From: Lumbricus rubellus
Taxonomy: Eukaryota > Annelida > Clitellata > Crassiclitellata > Lumbricidae
Assembly (NCBI GenBank): GCA_945859605.1
Contig: OX243811.1
Span: forward strand, 55,394,069 to 55,458,068
Length of the DNA: 64,000 nt
Direction of reading: 5' to 3'
Shown here piece by piece: positions 11,811-24,001 of the stretch. Below the pieces are notes generated by a model that searched no databases, was not told the origin of the DNA, and saw only the letters and a program-made list of their open reading frames with translations. Made by a program: the position numbers and the translations under genes. Position 1 is the stretch's first letter. The number at the start of each line of letters is the position of its first letter.

Positions 11811-14364
11811 CCGCGGTTTTCCAAATAAGGTTGGCAAGTTAAACACTTAACCAATCTGCTGCAGCAGATCTCAAACGTGGTACTCAAAGCTGTCAAGAAA
11901 AGCGACAGTCCATGTCAAAGCATAAGAAGCGATGCTTACAGTCTGTCAAGAGGCTTTCATTCAAACAGTGATCACATACTACCTTACAAGTTTATGGTGA
12001 CCAATGACCATAAAGTTCTTCATACAAACAAGACATGTGAGTTCAAACCAAATGAAAAACAAAAACAACCAATCACAGCAATATCCTTCAGGTCAGGACA
12101 GATGATAAGTTCCTGTGTACCTGGTTACTTTTTTGTTTTGTTAACTCACAAAGAAACTGATCGTTGATTGTGTATAATATTTTGTTTATACAAACCGTCT
12201 CTAAAACACAATTCATACATCTAAGGTTCTTAGAGTTGCTTGGACTTTAAAACCATCCAAAACTTATCATTCTTTTAGAGGCTAATCCATTCTATGAATG
12301 TATTCTCATCTGATACAGTGACTTCTGATCAATTTAAGATTATGTGCATGGTCTAATATGTGTGCGTGTGTATTCTGCACCACAAAACTATAATGGACAC
12401 TGTTCCTTCCTCTCCTTCTTTTGCCTTCCCTTTCCCTTTCTTTCCTTCTCTTGTCTACCATAAAATGACACAGGAAATGTGTCTAGAAATTGTTCTTGTT
12501 GTGTCATTGACTCTCTCTTTCCCCACAAGTATTACTCACAGACAGATAGACACATCTGATTGATTCTAGCATGAGTCAAAGGTCGACCTTGCAATATAAC
12601 AAAGGAAGCAGATAATGAATATCAATTTATATCCATTGCATCAGATAAATCGAAAATCAACTATAAACACAGATTTTTCAATTACTCAAATAACCTGATA
12701 AAGAAACTCTACCAACAAGGTCTAATGCAGATTTAATCTTAGAATTCTCGTAAAATTACGCTGAAACAGTTGTTCATGTAAATTTAAACTCACAACATCA
12801 AAATTTAATAAAATATTAAGTGTTAAGAATACGTGCAAATCTCTTACAGCTCATTCATTATCTGATACTTGATTTTGTCTCTACATACACTTGTATTTGC
12901 ATGGCTCTATAGCAGCACTACTATATAAACAAAGCATTACAGTTGAAGCAAATGAGACAGCAGCTGTAGGTCTATGCAATGGATCTCTGTAAAGAGAAGA
13001 ACCCACGTCCTCTTCTTTCTGATATGTGTTTCTACAGAACTCTTCACTTGAGTCATGCGTCAATGGCTGCCTGTCTGTCTTAACCTCGTACAGTCAAGCA
13101 AGATTTCCTTCTCTTTGCAATTGTGTTGCCATGATTTTTATAGCCAATCTCACGGCAAACACGCATCTGAAATGCACACATTTTCTTCCAGTCTTCCCTC
13201 TCGCATTATTTTTTCCACTGGTTTTCCATTATGGAAGCGATCTCTGTTATCCTGTCATCTCGTTTTCTCTCCGCTTTTCCCATCAGAAACCAGCCAACCA
13301 CTTTTTCATGGGAAGTCATTTCATTTCTAGTCATCTAAGTTTTTATGCCTTTCATCTTCAGTGTTGTCTGTCGCTTCAAAGTCGAAGTCTCTTGTCCAGT
13401 TGAATGTCATAACAATAGACTCACATGATCCAATCATCACTGCTTGATCAGCTGGGAAAAGTGCAAAAATAAATTATTTTCCTTCAAGCAATTTGTTCCA
13501 TCGTAACTTCTAGTAATCTAGTCGTTTGTAAACAAGTTGAGACACCAACAACCTCAGACTCTCATCTCCTAAATTCATCAAACAGATGCTTATTCTATGC
13601 TTTTCAATTCTCCTTTCGAATATTGCTCTCATCACCCTCATTCATGCTTGCCCTGCACATTTCACTCAAGACTAAATCCAACAGCTTTTAAAGAGATGCC
13701 ATTATAATTCTGATGCCATGCAGAATCCCATAACCATCACCAGGATTTAAATAGTAGATAATAAATAATATCTCCATGATTTGATATTTCCCCTCAGAGC
13801 TTGACCTGGTACTAACACTGACCAAGCAAATTAGCTCTTGCGGACTTGACATGAAGTAGATCATCTGCCATCATACTTATCTTTGATGGTCACACCCAGC
13901 GGCAGCACCAGAATATTTTTAACCATGCACAGGCAGGACTATCATAGATCAGCATCTGATAGTATGTTCATCCTAGCACATGTCCTGGCTTTTGGACGGC
14001 ATTCATTCACTATTGGCGGTCCATCCATTTTGAATCTCTACCACCTATGTTCACAATGGTTTTTATTTCCCGTGGTCAGGTCGATCATTCTGCCATGAAA
14101 TCCATGCGGAACAGAATATTTCAATCGATCATTTTCGCTTTACGCAAAGCTGAACAAAGATCGTCTCACAAAAGCATTGAGTGCAGCGTTCTATGTAAGA
14201 GAACAAGAGACAAGAGGTCGTCGACTCATCGATATTTTCCTTCTCCTGGGTTTGACACATATAGGCCTAATATGTGCAAAGTGAAGATTGTCTGTCATTC
14301 GAAACTGAAACCTTAACCTCCAGTCTGAATAATTACGGTTACAAATGGCAGCTTGCATTCAAAT
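11811..14364. other. Intergenic, no gene recognised
   Basis: About 2.5 kb. Frames of 96 (11877), 125 (13026) and 91 (13055) codons occur but none shows a known motif, signal peptide context or good splice boundaries, and two overlap each other in different frames. The first TAGGCCTA palindrome of the window is at about 14261. Confidence 0.45.
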
Positions 14365-14402
14365 CAATCAATCAAATCAATAAATCAATCAATCAATCAA
14401 TC
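14365..14402. repeat. (AATC)n tetranucleotide repeat
   Basis: Interrupted AATC/AAATC units. The same tetranucleotide (as GATT) ends the SINE tail at 25755-25800, so this may be an orphan tail. Confidence 0.8.
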
Positions 14403-15449
14403 ATTTTGGTTAATGTGTACCTCTGAACATCATACAAAGGACACAATCAAATCACAGCAGCAGTGATATGTGTTGTAAAAATACACTCCTTTGTGTACAA
14501 TACATACATAAGTGCATAAATAAATGGCAATAATTATTTTATGGACATAACAAAAAAGCAACAAAGATCAACAATCATCAGTGAACACTGTAACACGCAT
14601 GCACACATTCCTATGAAAACATCAGAAAAAAAACAAACAGCTAAAGCAACCAGCCACAACGATCACTGCATTAATTTTACATTACTATGCCTCAGTTCTA
14701 TCCTCGTCTCATCCAGAACGACGTCAACACCCAGTTTTCCAATTGAACGCAAAAAAACCGACCACTTTTCCCGGGCCGCCGACTAACTGACCATGCTGAC
14801 CGCGTTCACATTAACTTGCACTGTCACTCATGACCAGAATCTAGCGAGAGTTTGCTTAGCAACAGTCTTGACGAGCGCAACAAATGACATTTATTAGTCG
14901 GTGCACAGATGGATGCACTGCGCCTAATGGAAGAGATGCGCCACCACCACCACCGCGACAGCCGAGGTCAGTTTGTGTCGTGCGCCAAAAACACCCAATC
15001 AGCCATCGGTCAGAAAGCGAATATTAACACAGAATTTCATTCATGAGAACGTCTGATGCAGTGAATGGTTTGCCGAGCACCGCGGTGGCGTTCAGAGGAT
15101 TGCGTTCGACTGCAGTGGCATAACTTAGTATTTGGCAGAGAATCAGCCGGGAAGGGAACTATGATGGATGATGACAATGATCCTATTAACACAATGAAAC
15201 CGGCCAATTCTTAAAAAAAAACTTCGGTCAAATATTCAGCACGGCGTCCCTTGCTATATTTAAGCAATTACATTTGGAGAATTTAAATTCGAAAACTGTA
15301 AAAGATCCAGTGCTTAGCGCGGCTGGAGATGAATGATCAGACAGCAAAATTACAGCAGAATAACAGACGTATGAAAATGATTGATTGTATTAGATATGAT
15401 CCCAACCTCCTTCACTCATACCTGTTCCTGCCATACCAAAGCGCTGTGA
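14403..15449. other. Intergenic; GC-richer patch near 14700-15130
   Basis: No gene recognised. The patch at about 14700-15130 has more CpG than its surroundings and includes four CCA units at 14941-14954, but no frame or splice pattern supports an exon. Confidence 0.4.
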
Positions 15450-15590
15450 GGCTCGGTGGCTGAATGGTTAGAAAGGTTGAACTGTGACACGGAAAGTGTG
15501 GGTTCGATACCCGTCTGAGGCGGCTACTGTGTAGGTACCTTGAGCATGTCTGTCTCTCACTCTGAATTGCTTTTCTATATTAGTCAGCAG
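15450..15590 (+). mobile_element. tRNA-derived SINE head
   Basis: The segment contains an A-box-like GGTGGCTGAATGG at about 15456 and a B-box GGTTCGATACC at about 15501, at the spacing of an internal RNA polymerase III promoter. It continues into TACCTTGAGCA, which recurs as GACCTTGAGCAAGTCC in the SINE at 31530 and, more diverged, at 20855. I do not call a functional tRNA because no clean cloverleaf with acceptor pairing is evident. Confidence 0.65.
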
Positions 15591-15592
15591 TT

Positions 15593-15680
15593 TGTATGTA
15601 TGTGGCCATTTATATAGCACCTCAACAAGAATCTTCGTCCTCTTGCTCTGGAACCGACTCTCGCTCACTCATCCTCACTT
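15593..15680 (-). mobile_element. SINE 3' end with CATA tail (minus orientation)
   Basis: On the minus strand the sequence reads GAGGTGCTATATAAATGGCC and then CATACATACA. The GGTGCTATATAAAT block is the shared tail motif of the SINE group. This copy lies directly against a plus-strand SINE head, so two elements sit tail to tail. Confidence 0.6.
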
Positions 15681-15753
15681 CATTCACCGGTCAATCTCAG
15701 CATTCCTTTGCTAAACATCCTTCCTCAACCTCATTCCACTCAAGATTGCTAAC

Positions 15754-16108
15754 GGAATATTCACGCCTTTGCATTCTCCTTCCACTTCTACACCACTTCA
15801 AAATGGAATATTCATGCCTTCACATTCTCCTTCAGCTTCTACACCACTTCAAAATGGAATATTCATGCCTTCACATTCTCCTTCCGCTTCTACACCACTT
15901 CAAAATGGAATATTCATGCCTTCACAATCTCCTTCCGCTTCTACACCACTTCAAAATGGAATATTCATGCCTTCACATTCTCCTTCCGCTTCTACACCAC
16001 CTCAAAATGGAATATTCATGCCTTCACATTCTCCTTCCGCTTCTACACCACCTCAAAATGGAATATTCATGCCTTCACATTCTCCTTCCGCTTCTACACC
16101 ACCTCAAA
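15754..16108. repeat. 51-bp minisatellite, 7 copies
   Basis: Seven copies of a 51-bp unit beginning GGAATATTCATGCCTTCACA. The period is a multiple of three, so long frames stay open in two plus-strand frames (for example the 17-residue unit NGIFMPSHSPSASTPLQ). Neither has a supported start, splice site or homologue, and I treat both as repeat products. Copies are 90% or more alike, and the C/T variant ACC(A)CTTC versus ACC(A)CCTC divides them into early and late blocks. Confidence 0.93.
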
Positions 16109-19100
16109 GTCAAACACCATCACCAACGATGTCATCAAGCTGTCTCCAGGACTTTATCCTCCAACAACTGACTTCGTACCATCACCAAACACAATCTGGT
16201 TCTTGCATACCGGTATTTGATTTCAAATTGCACAGGTGGACAAGTTAGTCTCCCTAAAGCAGTTTTTTGTGTGACACTGAGAAAATTTAGGAGCTCTACA
16301 TTTGCATTATGAATGTTGATGTTGTTCTCGGAAATAGTGATACTATCCCACGGAACTCAGATTATAATTGAGACATGCTTTTTAAATGCTTCATAATGTC
16401 ACTTAGACTTGTCAGCGCACATCAACACCACAACATTTGTTTGCCCTACATTGTATTTAATGTGTTCGTGTATGTGCAGCTGTGTCATAAATCAAGCTGA
16501 TAATTACATTCTCGCTGTCTGCCACCCCAAGCCTCTGCCATTATGATAAAATGTGTCATAAGACTTCCCAAGTGTCATTACACAATAAATCAATAGGAAG
16601 TGCAAAGTAATAACGCAACACACCCAAGCGACAGATACAACAAAATGAAGACATTACCCGATGAACAGTTTTGTTGTTAATCTGTTCATCAGTCATCTAA
16701 AATTAATTTAAATGTATGTAACAATCTACAAGAGTTAGCACTGTCTTGAATAATTTTATATTGCAGCGAGTATACCCTCTTGTTAATATATTCGTTTCAA
16801 TCAAGTATTAGTCTTAGTCACAGTGAATGCTGATCTAGCCGTCAGTTGACAGTTTTTCTGATTGAAAAGAAATCTTGAGAAAGCCAGCTGTGCTTGATGT
16901 CTTGAAAAATCAACAACTGTACTTCTCTCTGCTATTGCTGAATACATGCATACATATTGCTTAAACGAAGTTGGAAGAAAATATTACGTGCACCTGAGTC
17001 CAACTAAATATATATCAGTTGAAAGGAACGTTACACATACGTTACACACTATGTCAGACACCAGTATCAACCCCTTGCATGTTACAAGAGTGGCAACATA
17101 GAAGTTCGTAGATTATGTTACATTAAACTTAACACATAACATTGGAAGCTGGTGGATTGCATGACGCCAAGAGGCAGACGGACCAACAACGGCACAATGA
17201 ATTGATTCCCTGGTTAAGAGAGGAACTCAACAGGGAAAATGCTGATGTATGTCCGCTAGTGGCGCCCGATCGATAAAACACGATGCAGAAAGCCGTCTAG
17301 AACGAAACAATCCATGATTTATGCGACGAGTGCACATCGCAACGAGAAGCACATCGAAAACAGCGCAGAACACCACCGTAAACTGCTGCCATCTGGCAAT
17401 GAAAAAATAGATACAAAATGATGACTCTGAACAATTCTTTCGAAAGACAATCAAATTGAAGTCCAACCAAACTAACTAAAAATGATGAGCACATTTAAAA
17501 GTTTTCAAGTAACAGCACACAACACGGAATGCCATAACGTGATAGAATAGAAATCAGTTTCCATCCAGTTATGAAGTCACTGAAATATTCTTCATCAAAA
17601 TTTCATGCAATTACCTGCCAGCAGGCTTTCATTTCACTGGCTACAAGATAAAAGGAGCATTCATTTGTCCAGCATAATTCTACGCCTCTAAAGTCTCAAT
17701 CCTAATCGCGATTATCACACCTAATTCTGTAAAAACCTAGATAATTATATATTACTGAAACCGACTTTTACACAATAACTGCTATTTATAGCTCATTAAA
17801 AGATTTACCATGCCTTCAACACAGGATATCATCAGCATTTTGATAGAAACTAGCAGATCAATCTGTATGAGAATTATCTCCTTCTATGGCAAGAAGGAAC
17901 GGAAGGAACAGAGGTAAAACATTGAATGAGAAGGCAGTCAGACTTGCCATTTTGATTATCGGTTTCATCTTTGTTTCAGGCAGTCTTGCGATAGCAAAGA
18001 TTTTTAATATGGAATCATATTTTCTACAAATGGATTCCTATGTAGCACTTACTGAACCTGAAGACAACTGACCCCCCCCACCCCCACACACACACATTTA
18101 AGGCACCATGACACTGGCAAAATTTATGATCAAATGGAAATATAATAGGCTGATGAGTTCACACAGCATTAAGTCAAGAGCGCAGCAGACGTAGGAATTC
18201 TCCTGGTGGAGTCTTAAAATGTCTCTACACGAATCTCTATTTGCACTTTCCTTTGCATTACATTTACTCTTACCAAAACGTTTCCAGAACCATTTACTCT
18301 TACCAAACACTATACCAGAGTTGGACAATTGCTGCTTTGCATCAAGAATAGAACACTGCCTCTAAAAAGGGTCATAAATGGATCTCTGCAGAAGTCTCAC
18401 GTATTTAATTTGGAGTAAGCTTACACTCTAAGTCTAGAATATTCACATAAGGTTTAAGAACTCAAATATCTATCCAGGTATGAAGTCACTGGAATATGCT
18501 TCATCAAAATATTTCATCAAAATCTGGAAGTATTCCTCAGCATTTGAAACAGTGCAGTCCATTCTAGGTATCCAACCATCACAATCATGGAAATTTTAGA
18601 AACTTTGTACATATAGGAAGGATTCTTCATACAATGAAACATTGATACGTAATTGATGTAATAGTTGGATCCAGGACCTCTAACCTTTCAGGAGAGGTTT
18701 AGGAATGGCACAAAGAAGACGTTGGTTTTGGTTAGGTAAGGAAACGATTAGTTTTTGAATATCTGTGTGAGAGTTGTTGACTAGAAGCATTCGCAGACAC
18801 GCAATGCAGCATTATTAGGATGTACGATCAAGTTCGATGCCGAACAATAGTCTGAAGAAATCAAGATTTAACTGGACAACTCTCACGTTACGTGGATTTA
18901 TAGTGATGCAAAAAACACACAAAAAAAGGATTTACAGTGATGCAATTAAATGAAATATCTGGTCGATGGGTCGTGTTTTTGTGTTAGGTTTGCAATGTCA
19001 ATTAAACCTAGTGTGATCCAAGGGAAGATCACGATGCTCCTTCCATTTGACTTCCTGGATGCCTAGAAAACTTCGTATGACAGAGTTGAACTAAGGCTGT

Positions 19101-20056
19101 GAGATTAACTCTAACATACCCTTAAGTCTAAAAGGAATCAAGAAGCTCACTAGCCCTTTGTGCACGAGTTTACAATAATGGATATGTTAAGATATATCAT
19201 AGATATATATATATATATCTTCGTTTGTTGAAACCTGAGTGACAAACTGCAATCAATGACAACAGAGATGAATAATAAACATAAAAATTTGAGAATTAGT
19301 CAGAAGTTATCATCTGTGAAGTAACCTAGGTTTGCAGTTAGTGCAATCTTTATCTGAGAGTTTCAAGTAGTGCAGCCTGGGGCTCACGTCATAAGCACCA
19401 TTGAACTGACATACGGAACAAACTTCCCAGAAAATGTAAATAATTGTTAACGACAGCTAATTGCTAACGACATGCATCAGCTAATTTAATTTAAGCAAGC
19501 TGAAGCATGAATATGTCCACACATCTTCAAACTCTACTACGCTGCAATAACGCTCGTTCAGCGCAGAAGAAAGCCTTGACAGCCTCAAGTCAAATAGCAA
19601 TAAAAAATCGTAATGCCTTGGAGAAGCGAGGTTGAATGCAATACATCAAAAAACCGGAAGCCATGGACAGAAGGTAATTGAGCTGAAAGAGATGGGTCTT
19701 CACTTGAATCACAGAACAGACTGACCAGACTGACCAGCGGGGCAGTGAATACGGCTCACTGGTTAAAGCGCAGTACTAAGTGAACTCTGATGCAGAGTTT
19801 GAAATGGATTCTTTTCTCGCTGAACAACCATTGTACTGGATGCATTAAGGGCACACTATGCTGACATTTAGAGGTCTTTGTCATCATTTACCATAAGATC
19901 GAAAAAACTGCAAAATAGATTCAATCATTCAACTTTTGGAAAAGCTCAATGTATTTTATCCTTGATGCAAGTCCAGAAAACTGAAAGTGCTTTCATCTGA
20001 TAATGATTAAAAAAAAGATCATATCTGATAATTAGCTGTCTGATAATGTTCGTTTA
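16109..20056. other. Intergenic; small repeats only
   Basis: Nothing that codes convincingly. It holds a dispersed repeat of about 40 bp (ATGAAGTCACTG with CTTCATCAAAAT) at 17562-17603 and again at 18474-18520, a poly-C/(CA)n run at 18071-18097, a duplicated CATTTACTCTTACCAAA near 18258 and 18292, and (AT)n at 19204-19220. A diverged SINE head with a GCAGAGT motif lies at about 19735-19870. The 61-codon frame at 17886 has a hydrophobic stretch but no homologue I recognise. Confidence 0.45.
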
Positions 20057-20489
20057 GGCGTAAAAAAAAGTGTTGTGTTTCCGGTAACGCGACCGACCCA
20101 TTTTTACGGCCGCGACCCAAATATTTTTGTAAAAAATTTTTATTAAAAAAATATTTTTTCAAAAAAAAAATTTTTTTCAAACAAATTTTTTATTTTTTTT
20201 TCCAAAAATCTTTTTTTAACATTTGTATTGACATAACATAAGAGACGTCAACAAAATGAAATTAATAGGACTGTTTCTAGAGCTGTTTTAGGTGCAGACA
20301 GTCGGGAAATAGGCAGTTTATACTTGCTTAGAACACGTACTTTGTTTCAGCGTGCAAAAAAGACTAGTGGGGTATACTTTTTCGGATAGTCACTGCATAA
20401 AAATATTTTACAAAATAAAAATATTTTCCGACCTACCTACCCAATTTTTTTTAGCTCTGTTACCGGAAACACAGCATTTTTTTTAGGCC
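20057..20489. mobile_element. PIF/Harbinger-like MITE, copy 1
   Basis: Terminal inverted repeats begin GGCGTAAAAAAAAGTGTTG on the left and GGCCTAAAAAAAATGCTGTG on the right (minus strand). Both continue into TGTTTCCGGTAAC. The 3-bp sequence TTA flanks both sides. The AT-rich interior has no open frame. A second copy in opposite orientation lies at 36280-36652, sharing the interior block TATACCCCACTAGTC. A 3-bp duplication with GG-C-type ends suits the PIF/Harbinger group, but the superfamily call is an inference since no transposase is present. Confidence 0.75.
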
Positions 20490-20854
20490 TTACTAAACAA
20501 AATTATTTTATTAAAAACTTGTATAAGAAAATAACTCTAGAACCAGCAATAACAAGTTACAGTGGCAGAGAGCAATTGGTCAATGCCAACGATCACATCC
20601 CTGTGTTGTGTTCCTGCATTTGCAGAGTTCGCCTGCCACATAAATAATAAATATTCTGACACATAAATAATAATACATTCACTATGTATTCCGAATATTA
20701 CTGTGGACCGTTGGGCATAGAATATATATATATATATAAAAGCCTTCTAGATGAAAATAAATTTATTGTGCATCTGAACCTGTTACAATTAGCAGTGTAG
20801 CTTAAATGAGTTTGTAGACATGTAGCCTACTTATTCTTGTCATCATTATCATGA

Positions 20855-21065
20855 ACCTGGGTGCGGTGGTGTAGTGGATGGTTCAGTACTTTGAATCACT
20901 AGGGTTCCAGGTTCGAATCAACCTCAAGCCCATGAGCAAATCCTTATCTTGCAATTGCTCATGTGGTTCAGTGTCCGCACTGTAATCTGGAGCACTTCTG
21001 AATAGAAAGCTTGAAGGGGCACTTTTGCAAATGCGAGAAATAAAAAACCTGTCTGTTTTAGTTTC
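20855..21065 (+). mobile_element. tRNA-derived SINE
   Basis: A-box-like GGTGGTGTAGTGG at about 20864 and B-box GGTTCGAATCA at about 20912 mark a Pol III-type head. The body contains TTGCAATTGCTCATG and GGAGCACTTCTGA, both shared with the SINE at 31530-31756. It lies just upstream of the LINE insertion. The 79-codon minus-strand frame across it is spurious. Confidence 0.75.
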
Positions 21066-21141
21066 TAAATGTAGGACCAAATGCGAAGTTGTAATTAATA
21101 GATAGCCAATAAAAGTCATCAAAACTCTGAAAAATTATAAC

Positions 21142-23654
21142 TTAGCCTACATTATGAATAAGAAACAAGGAAGTGGCATTAATTGGTGATTTTAACATTG
21201 ACCTGCTTAAAATTGATGAGCATATGGCTTCTAGTATATTTTATAATTGCATAACTTCACACCACCTTCTACCTGCCATAACCAGGCCAACAAGAATCAC
21301 GACTCACTCTGCTACTCTTATAGACAATCTCTTTACTAATGCATGGTCTAATATTATTGACTCAACCATCATTGCATCCGATATTTCTGATCACTTGCCG
21401 ATTCTTGTGAGGTTTAACTTTGAGTTCTCTAAACCCATGTACACGAGACCATGTGCTTCTAGAATAATAACTGATGAGAAAATGAAAAGCTTTGGGGAAA
21501 TGCTTTCCCACTCGGAGTGGTCTTCGATTATGGAGGCATGTAATTCTGGGGATGTCGACACTGCTTATAACCTATTTTTAAGTCAGTACAAAAGTATTTA
21601 TGAAAAAGCCTTTCCTATGAGTTGCCCAAAAAGAAAGACTAGACAAGAATTTAAACAGCCATGGATGACCAAAGGATTGTTAAAATCCACTAAAAAAAGG
21701 CATCGCTTTACTTAAAATATATTAAGAAACCAACATTGAATAACAAGAACAAATTCATAATGTATCGAAATAAATTTAAAACTGTGAGAATGAAAGCTGA
21801 GCGAAATTATTATGCTGCTGAATTTACCAAATGCAATAATGACCTAAGGCAGACCTGGAGATTGATTAAATCAATAGTAAAAATGGGAAGCCTTGACTCC
21901 CAAATTGAGGGATTAGTCATCGATGGGAGCAAGACTGATAAAGCTGATGTAATGGCAAATAAATTTAATGATTATTTTGCCAGCATTGCTAAATCCCTTG
22001 CTGATGAAATACCTAATTCTTCTAACTCCTTTTCTAAATTTTTGAATAACCCACTTTCGGAATCTTTTGGCCTTCTTCCAACCTCCCCAGAGGAAATTAT
22101 GAATCTATCTCATTCAATCCGTCTCACGCATAGTAAGGGTATAGATGATATTGACCCCTGCATAGCTAGCAAGTATTTAGCTATGGTTGCTCAACCATTG
22201 GCTGAAATCATAAATTGTTCTTTCACTTATGGCATTTTCCCCCAAGCTCTAAAAACAGCTAAAATTGTGCCAATCTTTAAACAGGGTGCCAGAGACAATT
22301 TTACTAACTACAGACCCATCTCCATACTCCCCTATTTTTCTAAATTCTTTGAGAAAATTATGTATGAACGCATTAATAAGTTTCTTGCAAAGAACGAAAT
22401 TATATTTTCATCCCAACACGGTTTTCAAGCTGGGCATTCTCCATCTATGTCTTTGTTAAGTATGCAAGATAGAATTTCTGCTGCCATTGAACGAAATGAG
22501 TACTCACTAGGTGTTTTTTTCGACTTGGCCAAGGCCTTCGATACGGTCGACCATGAGATTTTATTAACCAAATTGGAAAGATATGGTGTACGAGGCAATC
22601 AACTTCTGTGGTTTAAAAGTTATTTGGAAAGTCGTTCGCAATGTGTCTATTGCAATGGCTCCTTCTCTGCGTTAAAAGCAATTAAATATGGAGTACCACA
22701 AGGTTCTAACTTGGGCCCCCTACTATTTCTAATTTATATAAATGACCTCCCTAATGTTTCTTCTAAATTATATTTCATATTGTTTGCAGATGATACGAAT
22801 GTTTTCTATTCTCATAGTTCTCTGGAAACCCTCTTTGATATAGTAAATACAGAGCTGACACTAGCAGCAGATTGGTTTTGTGCCAATAAACTTACACCTA
22901 ATCTTACTAAAACAAACTATATCTTATTTAGGTCTCATAGGAAAACCTGTCCCTCCCAACTTCCTATACTATGTATTAATGGATCCAATCTCTCTAGGGT
23001 AGAGTCCACAAAATTTCTGGGAGTCTATGTGGATCAACATTTAACATGGATAGATCATATAAAATGTATTTCCTCAAAAATTGCTAAAAATACTGGGATA
23101 ATAGCACGTACTGCATACCTACTACCTTCCTCTATCCGTGTAAAACTATATTATTCGCTTGTGTATCCATACTTAGCATACTGTAATCTAATATGGGCAT
23201 CTAACTACACTACTAGACTGCATAGACTGATAATACTCCAAAAAAGGGTCATTCGAAAAGTGGCTGGTACTACATATTTATCGCATACCAACCCCTTATT
23301 TTGTGATTTTAACATATTAAAATTTGAGCAGATTCAACTCTATCAATCAGGAGAATTTATGTATCGCTTTGACCACGGTTTGCTCCCTCCTGTTTTCAAG
23401 GGATTCTTTAATCTTGCTTCTCAGATCCATTCTCATTCAACAAGAAACTCGTCAAATTACAGATGCATCTTTGCTCGCACAAATACCCGTCTTTTCTGTA
23501 TTAGAGCCACTGGTCCTTCAATCTGGAATAAAATCCCTCAAGAAGTTAGGCAATCTCCATCACTATCATTGTTTAAGAAAAAGTTTCGCTCTCACCTTGT
23601 CAATAATGGCAACATTGTGTTATGATGTAACAATGTGTTGGTCCATGTAAGCCA

Positions 23655-23691
<37 letters not shown>

Positions 23692-23992
23692 CTTGCACTT
23701 GTTGATTCTTTAACTTTTTTTCTTCTTCTTATGTAGTTAAGAGTTTACATTGTCTGGTTTAGTTAAGATACCAGAAGTAGTTGTAATCATTCACTTCTTG
23801 TTAGTAGCAATTGTCGGCCGTTTCATCTTTCCGTTTCACATGTACGTAGGTGTCCCTATCAGCGGGGTCAGTGATCCCTTCAGGGCCCATCCTTGTGGCC
23901 ATTCTAATTTGAAAATGTGATTTGTAACTGCATAATTGTAAAAGATTGTTTGGTTACAAAATAAAATGATTTGATTTGATTTTGATTTGATG
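21142..23992 (+). mobile_element. 5'-truncated non-LTR retrotransposon (jockey/CR1-like LINE)
   Basis: A 2.85-kb insertion flanked by the 9-bp direct repeat AATTATAAC at 21133-21141 and 23993-24001, the mark of target-primed reverse transcription. It contains the C-terminal end of an APE-type endonuclease, a complete reverse transcriptase, a C-terminal region and a roughly 370-bp 3' UTR with (CA)n at 23655-23689. It ends in a short TGATT-type repeat (about 23966-23992) rather than poly-A, as CR1-like families often do. The 5' part (ORF1 and most of the endonuclease) is missing. The clade is inferred from motifs, not from a tree. Confidence 0.92.
21158..23625 (+). pseudogene. LINE endonuclease-reverse transcriptase, frameshifted
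   Basis: The first frame (21158-21715) opens inside the endonuclease: GDFNID at 21185-21202 and SDH at 21386-21394 are the conserved C-terminal catalytic motifs. It stops at 21713-21715. The protein continues in another frame (long ORF from 21736, in frame from about 21694) with the RT palm: the AFDTVDH block with the first catalytic Asp at 22522-22524, the YGVPQGSNLGPLLF block at about 22687-22728, and the catalytic FADD box at 22783-22794. It then runs through the typical C-terminal GPSIWNKIP segment to the stop at 23623-23625. The break coincides with an A7 run at 21692-21698, where one lost A (or two gained) would explain it. The A7 context is not a classical slippery heptamer, so decay is likelier than programmed frameshifting. 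Apart from that break the RT frame is intact, implying a fairly young insertion. Confidence 0.9.
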
Positions 23993-24001
23993 AATTATAA
24001 C

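Noticed and set aside
13026..13403. 125-codon hydrophobic plus-strand frame
   Set aside because: It overlaps a second unrelated frame of 91 codons, has no motif and is in AT-rich DNA where such frames arise by chance.
15450..15530. Possible functional tRNA gene
   Set aside because: A- and B-box motifs are present, but the sequence continues into SINE body shared with other copies and lacks a clean paired acceptor stem.
17886..18071. 61-codon frame with a predicted hydrophobic segment, possible small membrane protein
   Set aside because: The frame is short and single, with no homologue, no splice support and no upstream signals.
21692..21699. Programmed -1 ribosomal frameshift in the LINE
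   Set aside because: The A7 run is out of register for a classical X XXY YYZ heptamer in the zero frame; a one-base indel in a homopolymer is simpler.
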